Source: Lachnospiraceae bacterium
GTDB lineage: Bacteria > Bacillota > Clostridia > Lachnospirales > Lachnospiraceae
Direction of reading: 5' to 3'
Length of the DNA: 5,186 nt
Assembly (NCBI GenBank): GCA_021205045.1
Contig: JAJPYH010000196.1
Span: 1-5,186 of the forward strand
Numbering within the stretch: position 1 is the stretch's first letter; the number at the start of each line of letters is the position of its first letter. The notes under the pieces are model-generated. The model saw nothing but the letters and a program-made list of their open reading frames with translations. It had not been told where the DNA came from and did no database searches. Positions 1-5,186 of the stretch are shown here, piece by piece. Position numbers and translations under genes: made by a program.

Positions 1-20
1 TTTACCTTTTCAAATTCCAT
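1..20 (-). CDS. Start of an unidentified gene leaving the window (six codons)
   Basis: An ATG at 20-18 is preceded by a clear Shine-Dalgarno sequence (AGGAG at 33-29, 8 nt spacing). The visible codons read Met-Glu-Phe-Glu-Lys-Val, then AA of a Lys or Asn codon. A consensus promoter at 76-104 lies on the same strand at the right distance, giving a leader of about 50 nt, so this is very likely a real gene start with its own transcription unit. Six residues are too few to name a family. Its position directly after a metal-dependent repressor gene makes a repressor target conceivable, but this is only inference from adjacency and from the palindrome at 41-64. Confidence 0.72.
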
Positions 21-40
21 GATATTTTCTCCTTCGATAA

Positions 41-64
41 TTTAGTTAAAATTTTTTAAATAAA
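41..64. promoter_or_regulatory. AT-rich imperfect palindrome, possible operator
   Basis: The arms are TTTAGTTAAAAT (41-52) and TTTTTAAATAAA (53-64). Ten of twelve positions pair across the dyad; only the central T/T and the 45/60 G/A positions fail. It lies about 12 nt downstream of the -10 box at 76-81, roughly +5 to +28 of the predicted transcript, where a bound repressor would block transcription. The left arm TTTAGTTAA loosely recalls the TTAGGTTA half-site of DtxR-type operators. The region is very AT-rich, so chance dyads are expected and the assignment is tentative. Confidence 0.3.
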
Positions 65-75
65 ATTTCAAGGTT

Positions 76-104
76 ATTCTACGAAAGTATTCCCCCTTTG
101 TCAA
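76..104 (-). promoter_or_regulatory. Sigma-A promoter for the gene starting at position 20
   Basis: On the minus strand a perfect -35 box TTGACA (104-99) is followed by a 17-nt spacer and a -10 box TAGAAT (81-76, five of six consensus positions). The predicted start of transcription is near position 69. It lies between the terminator of the preceding operon and the ATG at 20, so it should drive that gene independently. Confidence 0.85.
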
Positions 105-133
105 TACAAAATTTAAACAATCCACAGCGCAAA

Positions 134-176
134 AGAACCGCGGATATGCACAATCCCGTGCATTTTCCGCGGTTCT
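134..176 (-). terminator. Factor-independent terminator after the repressor gene
   Basis: An 11-bp perfect stem pairs AGAACCGCGGA (134-144) with TCCGCGGTTCT (166-176). A small internal loop (145 against 164-165) separates it from a further 6 bp, ATGCAC (146-151) with GTGCAT (158-163), and a 6-nt loop. Read on the minus strand the stem runs into TTCTTTTG, a short T tract of the kind expected for termination in that direction. On the plus strand the hairpin is followed by GACCGCTCC with no T tract, so it is not bidirectional. The 83 bases between the repressor stop and the stem (177-259) show no other feature. Confidence 0.85.
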
Positions 177-259
177 GACCGCTCCGGGCAGACAGCCGGA
201 TGCTTTTCCCTGTAGAATAATCCCCCATCACTCTCCATCAGAAAAGAAAGTACAAAGCG

Positions 260-631
260 CTATTGATCCTCCTCCATATGCTTCGTGATAAACTCCTTCA
301 TGGCCTGGAAGCTCTCCACGCTCAGCGTGTGCTCAATCTTGCAGGCATCCGCCTCCGCCACCGCATCGTCCACCCCCAGACTGACCAGAAAGCGATGAAA
401 CAGCTCATGCCGCTCGATCATCCTCTCCGCGATCTCCCGGCCGGAGTCCGTCAGTGTAATCTGATACCCGTCGATCTTTAAATACCCGCCATCCTCCAGA
501 TTGTGGACCGCCACACTGACGCTGGGCTTGCTCACATTCAGATCCCTGACAATATCAATGGCCCGCACATTCCCCTTGCGCCTGCTGATCCTCAATACAC
601 TCTCCAGATAATCTTCACCCGATTCATGCAT
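260..631 (-). CDS. DtxR/MntR-family metal-dependent transcriptional repressor
   Basis: This 123-residue protein has the layout of a short MntR-type regulator: an N-terminal winged helix-turn-helix (about residues 8-60, including the segment NVSKPSVSVAVHNLE) and a helical metal-binding and dimerisation part (about 65-123). It lacks the C-terminal SH3-like domain of full-length DtxR; Bacillus subtilis MntR, also without it, is 142 residues. Aligned by eye with that MntR, the metal ligands correspond to Asp7, Glu10, His75, Cys97, Glu100 and His101. Cys97 replaces the MntR glutamate (Glu99) and matches DtxR Cys102, while Asp7 matches MntR Asp8 rather than DtxR Met10. Whether it senses manganese or iron therefore cannot be decided, and no symbol is given. 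The ATG is fixed by AGGAGG at 640-645 with 8-nt spacing. The gene follows mfd by 58 nt without a visible promoter and is closed by the hairpin at 134-176, so it looks like the last gene of the pth operon. Confidence 0.93.
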   Translation of the reverse strand: MHESGEDYLESVLRISRRKGNVRAIDIVRDLNVSKPSVSVAVHNLEDGGYLKIDGYQITLTDSGREIAERMIERHELFHRFLVSLGVDDAVAEADACKIEHTLSVESFQAMKEFITKHMEEDQ

Positions 632-689
632 CCCGAATACCTCCTTTTCCCTTTCACACGACCCAATGCAGGACGCACAGAAAGCTCCT

Positions 690-3600
690 TTATGTCATAG
701 TATAAAGCTCTTTCTCCATTTTGTCCAGAATCATCTCCGCGTCCGCGAGTAAAATCCGCGCGTCCTTCTCCACCACGCCGGTCAGCTGCGACCGATAAGT
801 AAACGTGGGCGTCCCCATGGGTGTAAAAGTCATCGACCCCCGAAGCGACCTGATGAAGGCCGGAATCTTATCCGAATCCACCTTCGCGTCAGGCCGCAGC
901 ACAAACTGCAGCCGGTTTCCCGTATTTTTGATCTCCGTCATGCGCATTTTCTGTCCTCGCACACGCAGAATATTGATACGCAGCAGATGATCCACCGGCT
1001 CCGGCACCGTGCTGAAGCGATCCTTTAATTCCTGCAGCATATCCTCCTTCTCATCGGCGCTCTCCACCCCGGCAATCCGCTTGTAAATATCCAGCTTCTG
1101 CCCTTCATTGACAATATATTCCTCCGGAATAAAGGCGTCCGCGCTCAGATCCACAGTCGTGTTTAACTCCTCCGGCACCGGCTCTCCCTTTGCCGCGGAC
1201 ACTGCCTGATTTAACATTTTGCAGTAAAGATCATATCCCACAGCCTCCAGATGGCCGCTCTGAGATCGTCCCAGAATATTGCCCGCGCCCCGGATTTCCA
1301 GATCCCGCATGGCAATCTTAAAGCCGCTGCCCAAGTCCGTGAACTCCCGGATGGCCTCCAGACGCTTCTCCGCCGTCTCCTTTAAAAGCTTCCCTCTGTG
1401 GTACATCATAAAGGCGTAGGCCGTGCGGCTGGAACGCCCCACCCTTCCCCTGAGCTGATAAAGCTGGGCCAGCCCCAGATTGTCCGCGTCGTGAATGATC
1501 ATGGTGTTGGCGTTGGAGATATCCATGCCGGTCTCGATGATGGTGGTGGAGACCAGCACATCAATCCTGCCGGACACAAATTCATACATGATCCGCTCCA
1601 GCTGATGCTCCGCCATCTGCCCGTGGGCGAAGGCCACCGTGGCCTCCGGCACCAGGCTTGACACCTTGGCGGCCACCATATCGATATCATTGACCCGATT
1701 ATATACGTAAAAGACCTGTCCGCCCCGGGCCAGCTCCCGGACAATGGCCTCCCTGACCATTTCCTCATTATATTCCATCACATAGGTCTGAATGGGCATC
1801 CGATCCTGGGGTGCCTCCTCCAACAGACTCATGTCCCTGACACCGATCAGGCTCATATGCAGGGTGCGGGGAATGGGCGTGGCGGTCAGAGTCAGCACGT
1901 CCACGCTTTCCTTTAATTTCTTGATTTTTTCCTTGGCGGCCACGCCGAAGCGCTGCTCCTCATCAATGATCAAAAGCCCCAGATCCTTGAATTCCACGTC
2001 CTTGGACAGAACTCTGTGAGTGCCGATCACGATATCCGCCAGCCCCTTCCGCAGATTTTCCAGCGTCTGCTTCTGCTCCGCGGGCGTGCGGAAGCGGCAC
2101 AGCAGCTCCACTGTCACCGGATAATCCTTCATCCGCCGCAAAAAGGTCTGATAGTGCTGTTCAGCCAGAATGGTGGTGGGCACCAGATAGACCACCTGCT
2201 TGCCCTCCTGCACCGCCTTGAAGGCCGCCCGGATGGCGATCTCCGTCTTACCGTAGCCCACATCCCCGCAGATCAGCCGGTCCATGATCTTCGGACTTTC
2301 CATGTCCTTTTTCACCGCCTCGATGGCTGTCAGCTGATCCTCCGTCTCTTCATAGGGAAATAATTCCTCAAACTCCTTCTGCCACACCGTATCCGGCCCG
2401 TAAACGTAGCCTGTCATCCTCTGCCTGTGAGCGTAAAGCTCCACCAGATCCCGGGCCACGGCGTCCACCGCCGCCTTGACCTTCTGACGGGTCTTGCTCC
2501 ATTCCTTTGTGCCCAGCTTGGTCAGCTTCGGCTCCTTCCCGTCGGCAGAGCTGTATTTCTGCAATAAATACAGTCCCGTGGCGGGCAGGTAGATATAGCC
2601 TCCGTCCCGATAGGCCAGCTTCAGATAATCCTTGGCCACATGATCCACCACTACCTTCTCAATGTCTTCATACCGGGCCAGCCCATACATTTCATGGACC
2701 ACATAATCCCCTACATGGAGCTCGGCAAAATCCCGGATGGGGTTGGAAGCACTGTTCTTTTTCTTTTTTCCGGCAGTCTTCTCCGCCCCGAAAATATCCG
2801 TGTCGGCGATCACTGCAAAACCAATGGAAGGATATTCAAAGCCGTGAGCCACACTGCCCTGCAGACAGAGCACCTCGCCCGGCACCGGCTCCCGATAAGG
2901 ATCGTCGGTGAAAACCGCCGGGAGCTCATATTCCCTGATATTCTCCGCCAGCCTTCTGGCTCTGGTGCGGGAGGGAGATAAGAACACCACCCGGCTGCGG
3001 TTTTTCTTGTACCGGGTCAGATCCCGGATCAGAGTTTCAAAGCTTTTATTATAGGAAGAAACGGGTTTGCAGGGAACCTCGTACTGCACTTGGGGCACAA
3101 AAAGCTCACTCTGAGCCGGAAGGGTGGACAGGGCCAGCACATGACGCTTTGTGAGCGCCGCCGCTGTCTCCTTCGCGGGAGTCATCAGCTTCGTCTGTCC
3201 CGGCAGCAGGTAGCCCTTTTCCAGCCGGGCGGACATACTCTCCTGAAATTCCAGCTCCACCGCCCTCACATGCTCCTCAATTCTGGCCGGCTCCTCCACC
3301 ATAATAACACTTCTGTCACTTTCGATATAGTCCAGCAGACTCTCCGTATCGTCATAAAAATAATGCAGATAACTGTCCAGATTGACCATGGAAAACCAGG
3401 AAAAGAGAGCCTCCTCCAGTTCCTTCACCTGGGTATGAATCCTGTGCGCCTCCTCCGTCTGAAACTTTTGTCTGAAAAGCTGCTCCTGGGCAGCGGCCTC
3501 CTCCTTGATCCGCTTCATGCCCCGCTGCAGCCTTTCCTCACTCAAAATCATCTCCGACGCCGGAAAAATACGGACATTTCTCAGCTCCTCCATGGAGCGC

Positions 3601-4226
3601 TGGGTCTCGGCGTCATAGCTTCGAAGGGACTCTACTTCATCCCCCCAGAGCTCAATACGCACCGGATTCTCCCCCGTCAGGTCGAACACATCCACAATAT
3701 CTCCCCGCACGGCAAACTGTCCCGGCTCCTGGGCCTGGGCGCACTTCTCATATCCCAGGCTCACCAGGCGCTTCGAAAGCTGCGCCAGGTCTACGGTCTG
3801 CTCCCGCCGGATCTCAATGATGCTCTCCTCGTAGATCTTCAGCGGAATCTGCGGCGTCATCAGAGCGTCAAAGGTGGTCACCACAGTCACCGCCTGCTTT
3901 TGCAAAAGCCGCTTCAGCACCCGGATGCGTTCCCCGGCCTGTTCATTGGAATGTACATCCGCCTGATAGAAAATCAGATCTCTGGCCGGATACAGGCAGG
4001 CATTTCTGTCATAAAAACGCACCTGCTCGCAGACCTTTCTGGCCTCCAGCTCACTGTAGGTGATGATGATTTTAACCCTGGTGTCCCCGCAAAGAGCATA
4101 AGCCATGTGCCATTTCTGCGCGTCTATGCAGCCGCTTAAAGACAGAATCCCCTGGCTTTTGCCCAGAAACCTCTGCATCTCATCAAATTGTGTCAATTCA
4201 TGTAATGGTGAAAATAATGCCTGCAT
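690..4226 (-). CDS. mfd: Transcription-repair coupling factor Mfd
   Basis: Mfd is the ATP-driven DNA translocase that pushes RNA polymerase stalled at lesions off the template and recruits UvrA. The protein is 1178 residues from the chosen ATG (B. subtilis Mfd is 1177) and appears intact. Domains in order: UvrB-like damage-handover module (about 1-340, with VRGDIVDVF at 174-182); a Lys-rich linker near 487-490; the CarD-like RNA-polymerase interaction domain (about 501-561, HVGDYVVHEMYG at 504-515); and the RecG-like translocase. The translocase has Walker A GDVGYGKTE (654-662), DEEQ (755-758), TATP (781-784), motif V around TTIIETGMD (894-902) and QLRGRVGRS (924-932). The TRG motif follows (RGAGNILGRSQSG, about 979-991), then the C-terminal autoinhibitory domain (about 1025-1178). 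The ATG at 4226 follows GGGGG by 4 nt, a weak ribosome site. An in-frame TTG at 4268 would add 14 mostly basic residues that do not look like family sequence, so ATG is preferred. It lies 103 nt after pth. Unlike B. subtilis, there is no fin gene between pth and mfd. Confidence 0.98.
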   Translation of the reverse strand: MQALFSPLHELTQFDEMQRFLGKSQGILSLSGCIDAQKWHMAYALCGDTRVKIIITYSELEARKVCEQVRFYDRNACLYPARDLIFYQADVHSNEQAGERIRVLKRLLQKQAVTVVTTFDALMTPQIPLKIYEESIIEIRREQTVDLAQLSKRLVSLGYEKCAQAQEPGQFAVRGDIVDVFDLTGENPVRIELWGDEVESLRSYDAETQRSMEELRNVRIFPASEMILSEERLQRGMKRIKEEAAAQEQLFRQKFQTEEAHRIHTQVKELEEALFSWFSMVNLDSYLHYFYDDTESLLDYIESDRSVIMVEEPARIEEHVRAVELEFQESMSARLEKGYLLPGQTKLMTPAKETAAALTKRHVLALSTLPAQSELFVPQVQYEVPCKPVSSYNKSFETLIRDLTRYKKNRSRVVFLSPSRTRARRLAENIREYELPAVFTDDPYREPVPGEVLCLQGSVAHGFEYPSIGFAVIADTDIFGAEKTAGKKKKNSASNPIRDFAELHVGDYVVHEMYGLARYEDIEKVVVDHVAKDYLKLAYRDGGYIYLPATGLYLLQKYSSADGKEPKLTKLGTKEWSKTRQKVKAAVDAVARDLVELYAHRQRMTGYVYGPDTVWQKEFEELFPYEETEDQLTAIEAVKKDMESPKIMDRLICGDVGYGKTEIAIRAAFKAVQEGKQVVYLVPTTILAEQHYQTFLRRMKDYPVTVELLCRFRTPAEQKQTLENLRKGLADIVIGTHRVLSKDVEFKDLGLLIIDEEQRFGVAAKEKIKKLKESVDVLTLTATPIPRTLHMSLIGVRDMSLLEEAPQDRMPIQTYVMEYNEEMVREAIVRELARGGQVFYVYNRVNDIDMVAAKVSSLVPEATVAFAHGQMAEHQLERIMYEFVSGRIDVLVSTTIIETGMDISNANTMIIHDADNLGLAQLYQLRGRVGRSSRTAYAFMMYHRGKLLKETAEKRLEAIREFTDLGSGFKIAMRDLEIRGAGNILGRSQSGHLEAVGYDLYCKMLNQAVSAAKGEPVPEELNTTVDLSADAFIPEEYIVNEGQKLDIYKRIAGVESADEKEDMLQELKDRFSTVPEPVDHLLRINILRVRGQKMRMTEIKNTGNRLQFVLRPDAKVDSDKIPAFIRSLRGSMTFTPMGTPTFTYRSQLTGVVEKDARILLADAEMILDKMEKELYTMT

Positions 4227-4329
4227 ATTGCCCCCAAAGAAACGCCTTTGCCGCCGCTTTTTCTGCAATGGCGTTTTGTCTGTTACCCTGATTCAGCCAG
4301 ATCGTCCCGACCATTCAACGCCAGAATCT

Positions 4330-4899
4330 CTACTCCGCTCCGTTGCAGCTGTTCATCGCCTCGTCCACGCCCTGCTCCAGAATAATCTCCACAGCCTTCA
4401 GGGCCTTTTCCATGCCCTTCTCCGCCAACGCCCGATCCTCCGCTGAAAACCGCCCCAGCACATGGCCAATCTGGTCGCGCCCCGCAGGCACGCCTCCTAC
4501 GCCAACCCGCACTCTGGCAAACACCTCCGTTCCCAGCTGCGCGATGATACTCTTCACTCCGTTGTGTCCCCCGGCGCTGCCCTTCGGGCGCACCCGGATT
4601 CTGCCGACGGGCAGAGCGATGTCATCATATATGATGACCAGCTCCTTCTCCACATCAATCTTATAAAAATCCGTCACCGCGCGGATACAGTCCCCGCTGG
4701 AGTTCATAAAAGTCAGGGGCTTTACCAGGACCGCCTTCTGCCCGTTGATGATCCCTTTCCCAATCAAACCTTTATGCTTTAATTCCTTTACGGATATTCC
4801 ATATTTTTCCGCCAGCATATCCAGGGTGTCGAACCCCGTGTTATGTCTGGTGTGCTCATACTCTTTTCCTGGGTTCCCCAGGCCGCAAATAACATACAT
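4330..4899 (-). CDS. pth: Peptidyl-tRNA hydrolase
   Basis: Pth cleaves the ester bond between the peptide and the tRNA in peptidyl-tRNAs released prematurely from ribosomes, returning the tRNA to use; it acts in the cytoplasm and is normally essential. The 189-residue protein is of normal length (E. coli Pth is 194). It carries the family landmarks: GLGNPG near the N-terminus with Asn9, the catalytic His19 in TRHNTG, Asn66 in FMNSSG, Asp92 in IIYDD, and Asn113 in AGGHNG, matching E. coli Asn10, His20, Asn68, Asp93 and Asn114. The ATG at 4899 is chosen because AGGAGG stands 6 nt upstream and the protein then begins MYVICGLGNPG as the family does. The frame stays open upstream to an ATG at 4950, but those 17 extra residues have no family resemblance and no ribosome site. 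It is the first gene of the probable pth-mfd-repressor operon and has an unusually long, structured leader. Confidence 0.97.
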   Translation of the reverse strand: MYVICGLGNPGKEYEHTRHNTGFDTLDMLAEKYGISVKELKHKGLIGKGIINGQKAVLVKPLTFMNSSGDCIRAVTDFYKIDVEKELVIIYDDIALPVGRIRVRPKGSAGGHNGVKSIIAQLGTEVFARVRVGVGGVPAGRDQIGHVLGRFSAEDRALAEKGMEKALKAVEIILEQGVDEAMNSCNGAE

Positions 4900-4905
4900 A
4901 AGAGA

Positions 4906-4911
4906 CCTCCT
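4906..4911 (-). promoter_or_regulatory. pth: Ribosome binding site that sets the pth start
   Basis: AGGAGG on the minus strand, 6 nt before the ATG at 4899. This is a near-perfect Shine-Dalgarno sequence and excludes the longer in-frame start at 4950. It is flanked by GAGA and TCTC, so a small 4-bp stem could place the site in a loop, which would leave it accessible. Confidence 0.9.
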
Positions 4912-4939
4912 CTCCCGCGAAAAAATAAATGCTGTTTCC

Positions 4940-5014
4940 GGAGTCATCATGAAAAAAAGAACGGCTCCTGCTATTCTGGCTAAAATCGCCTTATCTTTTT
5001 TTCATGATGGCTCC
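4940..5014 (-). promoter_or_regulatory. Long hairpin in the pth leader
   Basis: A perfect 16-bp inverted repeat pairs CATCATGAAAAAAAGA (4945-4960) with TCTTTTTTTCATGATG (4994-5009). After one mismatch (4944/5010) it continues for four more pairs, GGAG (4940-4943) with CTCC (5011-5014), giving 21 positions with 20 pairs around a 33-nt loop (4961-4993). It lies wholly inside the transcribed leader of pth, about 40 nt before the start codon. On the minus-strand RNA the 5' arm contains a Shine-Dalgarno sequence and an ATG, which the stem would hide. The 3' arm carries a run of seven U, but no GC-rich stem stands immediately before that run, so this is not a standard terminator. The repeat is plainly present; its regulatory role is inference. 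Confidence 0.75.
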
Positions 5015-5017
5015 TGC
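4963..5017 (-). repeat. Direct repeat GCAGGAGCC in the pth leader
   Basis: The nine bases GCAGGAGCC (minus strand) occur twice, at 5017-5009 and 4971-4963, 46 nt apart. The upstream copy provides the ribosome binding site of the four-codon mini-ORF and overlaps the outer end of the hairpin stem. The downstream copy lies in the hairpin loop and is followed by the U-rich 3' arm. Both copies could offer AGGAG to a ribosome, but only the first has a start codon at proper spacing. Confidence 0.7.
4991..5005 (-). CDS. Possible leader mini-ORF Met-Lys-Lys-Arg-stop
   Basis: On the pth leader transcript, AGGAG (5015-5011) is followed after 5 nt by ATG AAA AAA AGA TAA. The ribosome site is as good as those of many real genes, and the whole reading frame coincides with the inner 5' arm of the leader hairpin, so translating ribosomes would melt the stem. 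Mini-ORFs of a few codons are known to release peptidyl-tRNA, the substrate of Pth, so a sensing role is conceivable. It may instead be a chance result of the repeated sequence; nothing in the window proves it is translated. Confidence 0.3.
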   Translation of the reverse strand: MKKR

Positions 5018-5083
5018 TTTCCCTTCAATCCGTTTCGCCATCCCTCTTTACACACAAAAACCGCAGAAAGCCTTTAATCTCTC

Positions 5084-5112
5084 ATTCTACATATAAAAAT
5101 GAGGGATGTCAA
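5084..5112 (-). promoter_or_regulatory. Sigma-A promoter of the pth operon
   Basis: On the minus strand TTGACA (5112-5107) is followed by a 17-nt spacer and TAGAAT (5089-5084). Transcription should start near 5077, giving a leader of about 178 nt before the pth ATG. The -35 box is embedded in the terminator hairpin of the upstream gene: four of its bases lie in the stem and the rest in the loop. The boxes and spacing are identical to those of the promoter at 76-104. Confidence 0.85.
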
Positions 5113-5128
5113 GCAAATGACATCCCTC
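5101..5128 (-). terminator. Hairpin terminator of the unseen upstream gene
   Basis: GAGGGATGTC (5101-5110) pairs perfectly with GACATCCCTC (5119-5128), with an extra A-T pair inside and a 6-nt apex. Read on the minus strand the stem is followed by ATTTTTATAT, a T-rich tract typical of factor-independent termination. This implies a minus-strand gene ending just beyond or near 5139. On the plus strand only TTCTAT follows, so plus-strand termination would be weak. Confidence 0.75.
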
Positions 5129-5130
5129 TT

Positions 5131-5146
5131 CTATAAGCCTATAAGC
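5131..5146. repeat. Tandem duplication of CTATAAGC
   Basis: The eight bases CTATAAGC occur twice head to tail immediately beside the terminator hairpin. No function is apparent. It may be a replication-slippage product in the 3' region of the upstream gene. Confidence 0.6.
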
Positions 5147-5186
5147 CATTTATGATAATGTCCTTATATACCACAAGAGAAAATGT

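Noticed and set aside
592..678. Minus-strand 28-codon frame starting at GTG 678 with AGGAG just after the mfd stop
   Set aside because: It overlaps the repressor start out of frame, uses GTG, and runs through the repressor's own ribosome site, which is what its Gly-Lys-Arg-Arg stretch encodes. It is most likely a chance frame.
3090..4139. Plus-strand 349-codon open frame antisense to mfd
   Set aside because: It is a shadow of the high-GC mfd coding strand: low-complexity Leu/His/Arg/Gln-rich composition, no ribosome site, and full overlap with an intact conserved gene.
4900..4950. N-terminal extension of Pth from an ATG at 4950
   Set aside because: There is no ribosome site before 4950, the extra 17 residues do not match the family, and the internal ATG at 4899 has an ideal AGGAGG.
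4949..5077. Plus-strand 42-codon frame beginning Met-Lys-Lys-Arg-Thr-Ala with GGAG 5 nt upstream
   Set aside because: Its start signals are an automatic product of the inverted repeat, it lies antisense to the pth leader, no plus-strand promoter was seen before it, and the protein resembles nothing I recognise.
5139..5186. Minus-strand frame open from the window edge to a TAG at 5141-5139, possibly the end of the upstream gene
   Set aside because: The terminator beside it makes an upstream gene end likely, but 15 codons are not recognisable and the other two frames also stop within the edge region, so the correct frame cannot be chosen.
1..5186. CRISPR arrays, tRNA or rRNA genes, insertion sequences, attachment sites, toxin-antitoxin pairs
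   Set aside because: None was seen: no regularly spaced repeats, no cloverleaf-like sequences and no transposase-like frames. The window is a conserved housekeeping segment.

Overview
The window looks like a chromosomal housekeeping segment from a member of the Clostridia, most likely a Lachnospiraceae-type Firmicute. This rests on the Mfd and Pth sequence style, the pth-before-mfd order, the strong AGGAGG ribosome binding sites, and the contrast between moderately GC-rich genes and AT-rich intergenic DNA. The genus cannot be fixed from the sequence alone. All recognisable genes lie on the minus strand, so transcription runs from high to low coordinates.

Layout in the direction of transcription: (1) 5101-5128, a hairpin terminator for an unseen upstream gene, whose stem also carries the -35 box of the next promoter. 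(2) 5084-5112, a consensus sigma-A promoter (TTGACA, 17 nt, TAGAAT). (3) About 178 nt of untranslated leader (roughly 5077-4900) holding a 16-bp perfect inverted repeat, which extends to 21 bp with one mismatch. The 5' arm of this repeat contains a Shine-Dalgarno sequence and a four-codon mini-ORF (Met-Lys-Lys-Arg-stop). (4) pth, peptidyl-tRNA hydrolase, 4330-4899. (5) mfd, the transcription-repair coupling factor, 690-4226. (6) A short DtxR/MntR-family metal-dependent repressor, 260-631. (7) A strong hairpin terminator, 134-176. (8) A second consensus promoter (76-104), an AT-rich imperfect palindrome (41-64) and the first six codons of another minus-strand gene that leaves the window at position 1.

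pth, mfd and the repressor are separated by 103 and 58 nt with no convincing internal promoter or terminator, so they probably form one operon. Pth recycles peptidyl-tRNAs dropped by ribosomes, and Mfd removes RNA polymerase stalled at DNA lesions and recruits UvrA. The repressor has no obvious functional tie to them. It has a mixed set of metal ligands (MntR-like Asp7, DtxR-like Cys97) and could act on the gene just downstream.

The least ordinary part is the pth leader. A mini-ORF with a good ribosome binding site, folded into a long stem ahead of the gene whose product cleans up peptidyl-tRNAs released from such mini-ORFs, suggests feedback control of pth. That is a hypothesis, not a demonstrated system. 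The protein genes themselves are ordinary and intact.
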